Below are positions 8,935 through 16,320 of a stretch of DNA of 64,000 bases, one piece after another. The DNA comes from Candidatus Ozemobacteraceae bacterium (lineage in GTDB: Bacteria > Muiribacteriota > Ozemobacteria > Ozemobacterales > Ozemobacteraceae): the NCBI GenBank assembly GCA_035373905.1, contig DAOSOK010000002.1:124001-188000 (forward strand), written 5' to 3'. Made by a program: the position numbers and the translations under genes. Each line of letters starts with the position of its first letter. Position 1 is the first letter of the stretch. The notes below the pieces were generated by a model. It saw only the letters and a program-made list of their open reading frames with translations, ran no database searches and was not told the DNA's origin.

Positions 8935-11163
8935 ATGAGGCCGGTCGGACTCCTTTTCGCGGTTGCGAGCGGCCTCGGAGCTTTCCTGACGTTTCTGATC
9001 CAACCGATGGCCGGGAAAGCCCTTCTTCCCGCATTCGGAGGCGCTCCCGCCGTCTGGGCCGTCTGCCTCGCCTTCTTTCAGACGGCGCTTCTCGCCGGAT
9101 ACGGATACGCTCATCTGGGAGTTGTAGGCGTCGGCCCGCAGAAGGTTGCTCCGGTGCATCTCCTCCTGCTGCTCGGAGTCATGCCCCTGCTTCCTCTCGA
9201 TATCTCCCGCCTGCAGGCGGCCGTCGACCCGGGGGGATTTCCGGGACGGCCGGAATGGGCCCTGCTGTTCCGCCTGCTCGGGACGCTGGGATTGCCGTGC
9301 GTCCTCCTGGCGGCGACGGCTCCTCTCCTTCAAAACTGGTTCCTCGTCGCCCGCGGCGACAGCCGCGCGGACCCGTATCAGTTGTATAGTGCAAGCAATA
9401 TTGGTAGTTTCGCGGCGCTGCTCGCCTATCCCTTCGTCGTCGAACCCTCCAGCCCGCTCGCTCTCCAGGCCCGCTGGTGGAGTGTCGGATTTGCCGCATT
9501 CATCCTGTCCGTCTTCGCCTGCATGCTCGTCATGGCGGCGGTGCCGCCCGACTTTCGCGCGAAATGCGTCGGCGTCGACGAATCTCCGGGCCCGGAAGCG
9601 ACGGACGCCTGCCCGGGATGGATGTGGTTTGTCTGGAGCGCCATTCCGGCAAGCCTCCTCGCGGGCATGACGACGCATATCACGACGGATGTCGCGCCTC
9701 TGCCGCTGTTCTGGGTCGTTCCTCTGGCCGCGTATCTGTTGTCGTTCGTCATCGTTTTCGCGCCGGGCGTTCGGCCCGCATCATGGATTGTTCTCACCGG
9801 CATGCCGGTCACATTCGCCGTTCTTCTGCCTGTGTTTTTGCACGGCGGGGCGACCTCGATCCCGGTCCAGCTCATGGTGCATCTTGCCGCGTTCTTCACG
9901 ACATGCCTGGTATTTCACGGCATGCTGGCCTCCACCCGCCCGCCTCCCGGCCGCCTCACGTCGTTCTATCTGACCCTCGCCGCAGGAGGCGCTACCGGCG
10001 GCCTGTTCAACGGCATCGCCGCCCCGTGCCTGTTTTCCGACATCATCGAGTATCCCGCGATGCTCGTCGCCGCCGCCCTGCTCTTTCCTGCGTCCCGGCT
10101 TCGTTCGGAAGAACGCACGTTTTCGCGCGCCGTAACCGTCTGCGTCGGGCTGATGATCGTATATGCAATCCTCTATAAAATAGGCGCATTCGGGGCGGCG
10201 CCTTCGGCGGGTCGCCTGTTCATGCCCATCGCGAGCGGTTTCGCCATGACGGCGATGGCGTTGTGGCAGCCGTCGTTCTGGGGCGCCGTCTTCGCCGTCA
10301 GCCTCATCGGCGGAGCGGGACCAGCGTTCCACGACCAGACGGTGGTCCTGCGGGCCCGAAGTTTCTACGGCGCGTTCCAGGTGGTCGAGACCGGCGGCGG
10401 CAGATACCATCTCCTCCAGCACGGGAACATCCATCACGGCGGGCAACGGCGGGAGGCCGGCAGACGGAACGTGCCGATGTTCTACTATTCCCGCGAGAGC
10501 CCGGTCGGCAGAGTGTTCCGGGAGATGTCCATCGGAAGACGTGCCAAGCGGGTCGCCGTGGTCGGCCTGGGAACCGGCGGAATCGCCGCCTACGGGCGGC
10601 CCTGGCAGAGGTTCGTCTTCTACGAGATCGATCCGCTTATCATCCGGATCGCCAACGATCCCGAATTGTTCAGTTTCCTGCAGGATACCGCCGCGAAAAC
10701 GCGTATCGTCGCCGGCGATGCGAGAGTGAATCTGGAAAAAGCCCCGGATGGGGCATACGATCTGATCATTCTCGACGCCTACTCCTCCGATGCGATACCG
10801 ATGCATCTGCTGACGCGCGAGGCGATAGGTCTGTATATGAGAAAACTGTCGCCGTCCGGTCTTCTCCTTTTCCATATTTCAAATCGATATCTCGATCTCG
10901 AGCCGGTTCTCGGTGCCATTGCCGCAAGCCTTCGCCTGGTTTCGATGACGGCCCTCTACGACCCCGGTGACAATGAGGCCCTGCATTACGAATCGGATGT
11001 GCGCTACGTCTTCGGCTCGAAATGGATGCTGATCGCATCGCAACGGGAGCATTTCGGCCAACTGGCGCGTGACTCCGCCTGGAGACCGACGAAGGCAGGA
11101 CCTCCCGGGGTCGCCTGGAGCGATGCATTCTCGAGCATCTGGCAGGCATACCGCACGCCGTGA
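8935..11163 (+). CDS. Membrane protein fused to a spermidine-synthase-like methyltransferase-fold domain
   Basis: 742 residues. The first ~500 residues are polytopic, opening with the FLIQPMAGKALLPAFGG signature of membrane-fused SpeE-like proteins. The C-terminal ~230 residues form a Rossmann domain: VVGLGTGGIA (about residue 541), YEIDP as the acidic ribose-binding residue, and LDAYSSDAIPMHLLT in place of the SpeE active-site loop. The family is widespread but its substrate is not settled; polyamine synthesis cannot be assumed. Two rare-codon AT patches (9378-9406, 10159-10187) lie in the membrane part. Start chosen at MRPVGLL; the ribosome site is weak. Confidence 0.8.
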   Translation: MRPVGLLFAVASGLGAFLTFLIQPMAGKALLPAFGGAPAVWAVCLAFFQTALLAGYGYAHLGVVGVGPQKVAPVHLLLLLGVMPLLPLDISRLQAAVDPGGFPGRPEWALLFRLLGTLGLPCVLLAATAPLLQNWFLVARGDSRADPYQLYSASNIGSFAALLAYPFVVEPSSPLALQARWWSVGFAAFILSVFACMLVMAAVPPDFRAKCVGVDESPGPEATDACPGWMWFVWSAIPASLLAGMTTHITTDVAPLPLFWVVPLAAYLLSFVIVFAPGVRPASWIVLTGMPVTFAVLLPVFLHGGATSIPVQLMVHLAAFFTTCLVFHGMLASTRPPPGRLTSFYLTLAAGGATGGLFNGIAAPCLFSDIIEYPAMLVAAALLFPASRLRSEERTFSRAVTVCVGLMIVYAILYKIGAFGAAPSAGRLFMPIASGFAMTAMALWQPSFWGAVFAVSLIGGAGPAFHDQTVVLRARSFYGAFQVVETGGGRYHLLQHGNIHHGGQRREAGRRNVPMFYYSRESPVGRVFREMSIGRRAKRVAVVGLGTGGIAAYGRPWQRFVFYEIDPLIIRIANDPELFSFLQDTAAKTRIVAGDARVNLEKAPDGAYDLIILDAYSSDAIPMHLLTREAIGLYMRKLSPSGLLLFHISNRYLDLEPVLGAIAASLRLVSMTALYDPGDNEALHYESDVRYVFGSKWMLIASQREHFGQLARDSAWRPTKAGPPGVAWSDAFSSIWQAYRTP

Positions 11164-11173
11164 ACGAAATACT

Positions 11174-11203
11174 TTGACAGGCTCCTTCGGCGCGGGTAAT
11201 AAT
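11174..11203 (+). promoter_or_regulatory. Sigma-70-type promoter
   Basis: TTGACA at 11174-11179 and AATAAT at 11198-11203 are separated by 18 bp, a near-consensus pair about 45 bp before the start of the secreted-protein gene at 11247. Confidence 0.6.
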
Positions 11204-11246
11204 GGCGCCGGCCGATTCCCCAAAAGGGGATTCGGAGGAGAGGTGT

Positions 11247-12101
11247 ATGTCTTTTAATATGTCTCTGCAAGCATGCATGGGAGGGTTTCGGCGCTCGGAA
11301 TACCGGCGGTTCTGGCGCACAGCAGCCCTCGTCGGCGCGTTCGCCGCCGGAACGGCGTTCCTGACTCCCGCCCTGGCTCAGGATGTCCCGGAAGAAGCCG
11401 CCGAAGAGGCTCAGGATGCCACAACTGTCATCGAGAACGGATTCTACGACGCCTTGGCGCGTGGCCAGGCTTCGGAAGCCGAGTCGATTCTGACCGGTAC
11501 CATGAACGACAAGACGTCGACGGTGCTCGTCAACGTCCCTCAACTCATGCTTGCCCTCGCAAACCACCTGTGCGAGAGCGGCGATCTCGAAGCCGCCCGC
11601 CCCTGGTACGAACGTCTCGAGAAAGAATTCGGCGGGCAGATCGCCGATGAAGATGGCCAGAAAACCTTCCGCGACCTGATCCAGGGAAAGCTCGAGTGGA
11701 TCCGGGGAGGCGGGAAACGGCCTTGGGCGCGACCGAGCGCAGTCGAGCTCGCCCGGGAAATCATGGCGGCGGTCGCCGCGAGCGGAACGACCCGGCTCGA
11801 TACGCTGCTCGCCGTGCCCGATATCTACGTCGGGTGGTGGCAGAGCGAGCTCGAGCCGACCGCTCGCGAAGATCTGATCGCGTTCCTGGCGAAGCATCGG
11901 GAAGCCGGGATTTCCTGGTCGAACGAAGCTGAAATCGCCTCGCTCAGTGAAAAGGCGGACGAGAAGGTGCTGTATGCGAACACCCACGGTTGGAGCGAGA
12001 TGGAAGGCGGATTCAGGAACGTCCAATTCGCCATCCACCGCGTTCCTGGCGGCTGGGAATGGCGCGGCATCGTCCTCGGAGAAGCGGGCGGCGAACCCTG
12101 A
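11247..12101 (+). CDS. Secreted TPR-like helical protein, function unknown
   Basis: 284 residues. A strong ribosome site (GGAGGAGAGG) precedes ATG 11247. The N-terminus is basic, then AALVGAFAAGTAFLTPALA followed by QD, a good Sec signal with an ALA cleavage site. The mature N-terminal half reads like TPR helices (FYDALARGQASEAESIL, LCESGDLEAARPWYERLEKE). The C-terminal half is not recognised. Its TGA abuts the convergent SH3 gene so that TGATCA serves both stops. Likely periplasmic and probably an adaptor. Confidence 0.7.
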   Translation: MSFNMSLQACMGGFRRSEYRRFWRTAALVGAFAAGTAFLTPALAQDVPEEAAEEAQDATTVIENGFYDALARGQASEAESILTGTMNDKTSTVLVNVPQLMLALANHLCESGDLEAARPWYERLEKEFGGQIADEDGQKTFRDLIQGKLEWIRGGGKRPWARPSAVELAREIMAAVAASGTTRLDTLLAVPDIYVGWWQSELEPTAREDLIAFLAKHREAGISWSNEAEIASLSEKADEKVLYANTHGWSEMEGGFRNVQFAIHRVPGGWEWRGIVLGEAGGEP

Positions 12102-13052
12102 TCAGAACTGGAGATTGTCCTCCCGCGTCCAGCCCTCTTTTTTGCCGTTGTTGTAGGAAATGCGGAACCACATGTATTTCCCGGCCTGCTGGGCGGCGAG
12201 GATCTTCACGGTGAGCCCCTTCGGAGCTTTTCCAACCAGCTGAGACTTCACGTCGGGGCTGCTCCGGATCTTCGCGAGCGGGTCGGCTATGATCGTTCCC
12301 TCTTCGGGAAGCTTGCCGCCGGCCACGTATCCCTTCACCGTTTCGGCCGGAGCCGCCGGCTTTGCGACGGCGGTGCTGACCGTCATCGCGATGGTTTGCG
12401 CTTTCTTCGCCGCCGCCTGGATCCGGGCGGCGGTCATGCTTGCAACGGCGGAAGCAGTCACACTCGCAACGCTCTGGTCGCCGATCAGTTTCCCGTTATG
12501 ATCGACCATCGTCGAAAGAACTTCCTGTGGGCCTATCAGCAGCAGATCGTCGCGGGTCCAGCCGATCTTCTTGTTGAAATCCCATTTGATTTTCGTCCAC
12601 CCATCGCTGCGCTCGAGAACGAACCCCTTCGTTCCCTGGTTGACCCGCATCATTTCTTTTGCCTGTGTCGAAGCGGATTCACGAACCTTCACGCCGTTCG
12701 TCAGCGCGTATGCGACCTCGTTTCCGTGAAGAGATTTCCCGGGATCCGTTGCCGCAGTCGAGCTGCCGGAAGAGAGAGCGGGCGAGGGGGATGCCGGCGC
12801 AACGCCGGCGGTCTGTGTGATTGCTGAAGGCGCCGACGGCCGGAATTCCGGGGACGTTCCTCCCGTCGCTGGAACAGAAACGGCGGGTGCGGGCGCCGCT
12901 GCGACGGGTGTATTCGGCGACGGCCCGGCCGATGCGGCAGGAGTCTGGCTTTTCTCTTCCAGCATCCGAAACATCTGCTTGCCCGCAAAAATGCCCAGGG
13001 CGATGACGGAAGCGATGATCACGAGAACGGAGATAATCTTAATAATTTTCAC
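12102..13052 (-). CDS. Membrane-anchored protein with two SH3b domains
   Basis: 316 residues from a GTG preceded by GGGGGGA. Residues about 3-24 form a membrane anchor (IIKIISVLVIIASVIALG). A Pro/Ala/Ser linker leads to a first bacterial SH3 domain at about 115-175 (NGVKVRESASTQAKEM, GWTKIKW, IGWTRDDLL). After an Ala-rich helical linker, a second SH3 domain occupies about 250-316 (LAKIRSSPDVKSQLVGKAP, WFRISYNNGKKEGWTRED). Such domains usually bind peptidoglycan or peptides, so a cell-wall-facing role is likely. It is convergent with the upstream plus-strand gene. Confidence 0.8.
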   Translation of the reverse strand: MKIIKIISVLVIIASVIALGIFAGKQMFRMLEEKSQTPAASAGPSPNTPVAAAPAPAVSVPATGGTSPEFRPSAPSAITQTAGVAPASPSPALSSGSSTAATDPGKSLHGNEVAYALTNGVKVRESASTQAKEMMRVNQGTKGFVLERSDGWTKIKWDFNKKIGWTRDDLLLIGPQEVLSTMVDHNGKLIGDQSVASVTASAVASMTAARIQAAAKKAQTIAMTVSTAVAKPAAPAETVKGYVAGGKLPEEGTIIADPLAKIRSSPDVKSQLVGKAPKGLTVKILAAQQAGKYMWFRISYNNGKKEGWTREDNLQF

Positions 13053-13152
13053 AATAAAAATCCCCCCAGAAATTGATCTCGATTCTAGTACCGAGACCGG
13101 GGGGTGTCAAGACCCTGCGGGATATTGTAAAGGGTTTCGGTCGGATGATTCC

Positions 13153-13362
13153 TCAACCTCCGCTGGGAGGGGCGGAAGAAGAGGACGGGAGAACGGAGTC
13201 GGCCACCCGCTGAAAATTTCCGAGATAATTATCGCGAATGAGCTGTCCGACGAGGGAAAGCACCACAAGCAAAGCTATCGCCACCAGGCTGATGACGAGG
13301 GTATACTCGACGAGTCCTTGGCCGGAGCGGCGGTTGAGCCTTTTCAGACAGTATCTGTTCAT
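13153..13362 (-). CDS. Flp-type pilin-like protein
   Basis: 69 residues. The start at 13362 follows AAGGGGG. The leader ends with RRSG, then QGLVEYTLVISLVAIALLVV: the Flp/Fap class cleavage after Gly with Glu 5-Tyr 6 and a hydrophobic helix. The C-terminus is short and Ser/Pro-rich. It is more divergent than the two near-identical copies at 15454 and 15813. A sigma-54-type promoter lies 25 bp upstream. No tad assembly genes are in the window, so the secretion machinery must be encoded elsewhere. Confidence 0.8.
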   Translation of the reverse strand: MNRYCLKRLNRRSGQGLVEYTLVISLVAIALLVVLSLVGQLIRDNYLGNFQRVADSVLPSSSSAPPSGG

Positions 13363-13386
13363 AAGTGATCCCCCTTCATGAAAACA

Positions 13387-13401
13387 GCAAACATTATGCC
13401 A
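13387..13401 (-). promoter_or_regulatory. Sigma-54 (-24/-12) promoter of Flp-like pilin gene
   Basis: On the minus strand the sequence reads TGGCAT, 5 bases, TTGC, close to the RpoN consensus TGGCAC-N5-TTGC. It is nearer to the start codon than at the other two pilin genes, giving a very short leader, so it is the least certain of the three. Confidence 0.5.
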
Positions 13402-13506
13402 GTTCACTTTCCATGACCTCGGATGATTTTACCAGAAATTTTCATTTGGTGGGCAACCTGATTCCGATTTTTGCCTGAATCGCCCCCGAAAATCGGCATT
13501 TTCGTG

Positions 13507-13515
13507 TGATATAAT
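13507..13515 (+). promoter_or_regulatory. Extended -10 promoter element
   Basis: TGATATAAT, a full extended -10 box, lies 21 bp before the toroid-repeat gene. No good -35 box is at the usual distance, as expected for extended -10 promoters. Confidence 0.5.
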
Positions 13516-13535
13516 CGCAAGCGGCAACGGGGAAT

Positions 13536-14402
13536 ATGATGAGAGCCGATGAATGGATACGCCACTGGAATCTGTTTGCGGGAATGCGTTTTCCCGACGG
13601 CAGCTTCCCCTATGCGCCAGGATTGCGTTCGGCGGTCGAACCCACCATTCATGCCGTTCTTGCAGGACTGGCCGGGGGCGTGGATCCCCGGGAACTTGCC
13701 CCTTCCATCGCATGGCTTTCCGGAAGACGGAACCAGGACGGTTCCGTTCCCTGTTCCCCTGAATTCCCGGATCAGGGTCTTTGGGTCACCGCTCCTTGGG
13801 TCGTTGCCATGGCGAAAGCTGGAGATACCCGTTCTGTCTCCGCCGCTGTCGAGTTCCTGCTTTCCTTCGTCTCCATCACGGTGCAGAACACCAGCACGAA
13901 CGATCTCGACGGCTCGCTGACGGGCTGGCCCTGGGGAAAAGGTGCGTTTTCCTGGGTAGAGCCGACCGCCTGGAGCCTGCTCGCACTCGAAGCGGCGGGA
14001 AAGAGTGACCATCCCAGGGTTGAAGAAGGACGAAAACTGTTGCTGGACAGGCAGATTCCGGCCGGGGGATGGAACTACGGCAACAAGACCGTCTACGGAC
14101 AGGAACTGATCCCGTTCGCCGATACGACGGCCTTGGCCCTTCTGGCCCTCTGCGAGAGGGTTCCCGAGGCTTCCATTGAACGTTCGATACGATTCCTCGA
14201 AACGGATGCTGCAACTCAGGAGTCTCCCTATGGCCTGGCGCTGACGGGGCTCGCTCTGCGACGTTGCCGAAGACCGAACGGCGATGCCGTGTTGAAACGC
14301 CTGGAAGGCTGTGTGTCGATGATGGCGGGTGAGCGGCTGAATACGGTGCATCTCGGTCTGGCCCTTCAGGCTCTGGGGTCACGGGGAGTCCTCTGGGAAT
14401 GA
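13536..14402 (+). CDS. Prenyltransferase/squalene-cyclase-like alpha-toroid repeat protein
   Basis: 288 residues. Repeats of the type found in squalene-hopene cyclases and protein prenyltransferase beta subunits are visible: SGRRNQDGSVPCSPEF, AGGWNYGNKTVYGQ, FADTTALALLALCE. The catalytic DxDD of terpene cyclases is not present, so enzymatic cyclisation is unlikely. It may be a toroid-fold binding protein or an enzyme of another kind. No signal peptide is seen. It ends in an ATGA overlap with the DUF362 gene, so the two are coexpressed and probably act together. Two adjacent ATG codons (13536, 13539) compete as start. Confidence 0.72.
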   Translation: MMRADEWIRHWNLFAGMRFPDGSFPYAPGLRSAVEPTIHAVLAGLAGGVDPRELAPSIAWLSGRRNQDGSVPCSPEFPDQGLWVTAPWVVAMAKAGDTRSVSAAVEFLLSFVSITVQNTSTNDLDGSLTGWPWGKGAFSWVEPTAWSLLALEAAGKSDHPRVEEGRKLLLDRQIPAGGWNYGNKTVYGQELIPFADTTALALLALCERVPEASIERSIRFLETDAATQESPYGLALTGLALRRCRRPNGDAVLKRLEGCVSMMAGERLNTVHLGLALQALGSRGVLWE

Positions 14403-15364
14403 ATCGAAGACAGTTTTTGAAATGGTCCCTTGCCGCCGTCGGGGCTGCGGGCCTTGGGGCCCTCATCGGCCGTTATTGGCACAGACGGTGCCGTGTATGG
14501 GTGCTCCCCGGACAGGATTACCAACGTGATCTTTCCCGTGATGTTGCTGGAGTGCTGGCACAGGAAGAACTCGCTCTGAAAGGGAAAAAGGTTCTCATAA
14601 AGCCCAACTTCGTTGAATGTCACCCGGGAAGGCCTATCAATACCGATGCAAGACTCATCGCCCAGGTTGCCGACGCCTGCTTCCGGCTGGGCGCTTTATC
14701 CGTAGCGGTGGCGGAAGGTCCCGGCCACAGGCGGGACCCTTGGTATTCGATCTATCATTCGACATTGCGTGAGGCATTACCATCCCAAGTGAGGTGTATT
14801 GACCTCAATCATGGCGATCTCGTGAAAGTGCCAAATAAAGGGTGGTACACCAAACTCCAGCATTTTTACATCACGACCCCGCTTGCCGAAGCGGATCTCG
14901 TCATCAGTATGCCCAAGATGAAGACTCATCACTGGATGGGCGTGACGCTTTCCATGAAAAACCTGTTCGGGAACCTGCCCGGCATCGTCTATGGCTGGCC
15001 AAAAAACCTCCTGCACGTGCAGGGCGTTGCCAGGTCGATCGTGGACCTCACTCTCACGATGCCGCCCGCATTCGTTGTTGTGGACGGTATTACCGGCATG
15101 GAAGGGGACGGCCCGATCATGGGAACGGCGAAGCCGATGGGAGTTGTGGTGATGGGGAGGGACCCCCTGGCCGTCGATGCAACCTGCGCCCGCATGATGG
15201 GCTTCGAGCCTGGAAATATCCCATACATGGCGCTTGCCATGCCGCATATCCCTGGAATGCTGGACGAGATGAACGATTATCCGGCCGAGCATCCCCGCAG
15301 ATTCGCTTCGACCTTTGCCTGTGTGGATGCGTTCAGATCGTGGCAGACTGGCCCGTTCTGGTAA
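14399..15364 (+). CDS. DUF362-domain protein with Tat-like signal
   Basis: 321 residues. The N-terminus MNRRQFLKW followed by AAVGAAGLGALIG resembles a twin-arginine signal. The body is a DUF362 domain: KVLIKPNFVE near residue 64, DLVISMPKMKTHHWMG, TLSMKNLFG, VVVDGITGMEGDGP and DPLAVDATCARMMG. The family is widespread, sometimes linked to iron-sulphur proteins, and has no settled reaction. The residues are the conserved ones, so the domain is intact. The start overlaps the stop of the toroid-repeat gene. The 3' flank carries no plus-strand terminator, only the terminator of the convergent pilin gene. Confidence 0.85.
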   Translation: MNRRQFLKWSLAAVGAAGLGALIGRYWHRRCRVWVLPGQDYQRDLSRDVAGVLAQEELALKGKKVLIKPNFVECHPGRPINTDARLIAQVADACFRLGALSVAVAEGPGHRRDPWYSIYHSTLREALPSQVRCIDLNHGDLVKVPNKGWYTKLQHFYITTPLAEADLVISMPKMKTHHWMGVTLSMKNLFGNLPGIVYGWPKNLLHVQGVARSIVDLTLTMPPAFVVVDGITGMEGDGPIMGTAKPMGVVVMGRDPLAVDATCARMMGFEPGNIPYMALAMPHIPGMLDEMNDYPAEHPRRFASTFACVDAFRSWQTGPFW

Positions 15365-15390
15365 GAAAATCCGGGGAAATCAAAACGGAA

Positions 15391-15425
15391 GTAAAACAAA
15401 ACAGGAGAGGATTGCTCCTCTCCTG
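15391..15425 (-). terminator. Rho-independent terminator of flp copy 1
   Basis: A perfect 10-bp stem (15402-15411 with 15416-15425, loop of 4) is followed on the minus strand by a T-rich tract (TTTTGTTTTAC). It lies 28 bp after the stop of the pilin gene. Confidence 0.85.
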
Positions 15426-15453
15426 GATGCGGTCTAACGACCTGATGTGGTGA

Positions 15454-15627
15454 TCAGGAACCGGTGGTGACCATCTTGTCGCCGATGTAGCCGAGCATGC
15501 CGCTGACCTTGCCGCCGGCGAAGGTGAGAGCCACGATGGCGAGAACGGCGATGAGGCCGATGATGAGGGCGTACTCGACAAGACCCTGGCCTTCTTCTTC
15601 TCTCACAAAGCGCTGAATCAGGTTCAT
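15454..15627 (-). CDS. Flp-type pilin, tandem copy 1
   Basis: 57 residues: MNLIQRFVREEEG as leader, cleavage, then QGLVEYALIIGLIAVLAIVA with Glu 5 and Tyr 6 and a short tail ending KMVTTGS. AGGAGG precedes the ATG. The gene and ribosome site are almost identical in DNA to the copy at 15813-15986; only two base differences were seen, one giving Lys instead of Gln near the end. It has its own sigma-54-type promoter and its own terminator, so it is a separate transcription unit. It is likely the major or a dose-critical subunit of a Flp/Tad pilus. Confidence 0.9.
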   Translation of the reverse strand: MNLIQRFVREEEGQGLVEYALIIGLIAVLAIVALTFAGGKVSGMLGYIGDKMVTTGS

Positions 15628-15676
15628 ATGGTTCCTCCTGCTGGAATGTATTCGGCTTTGAGCCACTGATTTACTA

Positions 15677-15691
15677 GCAAGTCGTGTGCCA
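15677..15691 (-). promoter_or_regulatory. Sigma-54 (-24/-12) promoter of flp copy 1
   Basis: Minus strand reads TGGCAC, 5 bases, TTGCT: an exact match to the RpoN consensus. It lies 50 bp before the start codon, leaving a leader of about 38 bases that includes AGGAGG. Confidence 0.82.
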
Positions 15692-15755
15692 GAAATGAGA
15701 TATCGAACATTCATGTTCCCATTGGAGTCTCTCACATTCGCGAGACGTTTCTTTC

Positions 15756-15791
15756 AAAAAAAAACCTCGTGCAGCGAACATCTGCACGAGG
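15756..15791 (-). terminator. Rho-independent terminator of flp copy 2
   Basis: A perfect 10-bp stem (15765-15774 with 15782-15791, loop of 7) followed on the minus strand by nine T residues. It separates the two pilin units. Confidence 0.92.
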
Positions 15792-15812
15792 TCTGTTGAC
15801 CTCAAACGGTGA

Positions 15813-15986
15813 TCAGGAGCCGGTGGTGACCATCTGGTCGCCGATGTAGCCGAGCATGCCGCTGACCTTGCCGCCGGCGAAGGTGAGAGCCACGATGGCG
15901 AGAACGGCGATGAGGCCGATGATGAGGGCGTACTCGACAAGACCCTGGCCTTCTTCTTCTCTCACAAAGCGCTGAATCAGGTTCAT
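15813..15986 (-). CDS. Flp-type pilin, tandem copy 2
   Basis: 57 residues, identical to the first copy except for Gln in DQMVTTGS. The same AGGAGG and spacing precede the ATG. The flanking promoters and terminators are not duplicated exactly: the two sigma-54 boxes and the two terminator hairpins differ in sequence. So the coding unit plus ribosome site was conserved or gene-converted while the controls diverged. The leader, Glu 5 and Tyr 6 are intact, so both copies should be processed by a prepilin peptidase. Confidence 0.9.
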   Translation of the reverse strand: MNLIQRFVREEEGQGLVEYALIIGLIAVLAIVALTFAGGKVSGMLGYIGDQMVTTGS

Positions 15987-16320
15987 ATGGTTCCTCCTGA
16001 AAAGATTTTGGATCTGTCCTGCTTGAAGATAGCGCAATCCGCATGCCAAACTTCGACGCTGCATATTGCCCCTCTCAGACGGAAGTATATCACACATCGT
16101 CGTCAAAAATGCAACTCCTATTTTCAAATTGAAAAGCCGCTGGGCAAGCCATTTCACGAGAGATCTTCATGAAACTTTAGAATTGCTTATTTTCTCATTG
16201 GTACAGAACAGTGAATTCGCACAAATAATTCTTTTCCCATGGGAGGGGGGCAGAAGTTGACCATATCCTGCGCGAGGCTTATTTACCTCGAACCACGAAG
16301 AATTTCCGCAGCGGCGTACA
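15987..16320. other. AT-rich intergenic region upstream of flp copy 2
   Basis: About 330 bp without a gene between flp copy 2 and the beta-helix lipoprotein gene. It is clearly more AT-rich than its surroundings and contains the sigma-54 box at 16034-16048. The distal part (16100-16260) would be the natural place for enhancer sites of an NtrC-type activator, but no clear palindrome was recognised there. Confidence 0.5.
16034..16048 (-). promoter_or_regulatory. Sigma-54 (-24/-12) promoter of flp copy 2
   Basis: Minus strand reads TGGCAT, 5 bases, TTGC, one base from the RpoN consensus, 48 bp before the start codon; almost the same distance as for copy 1. Confidence 0.78.
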
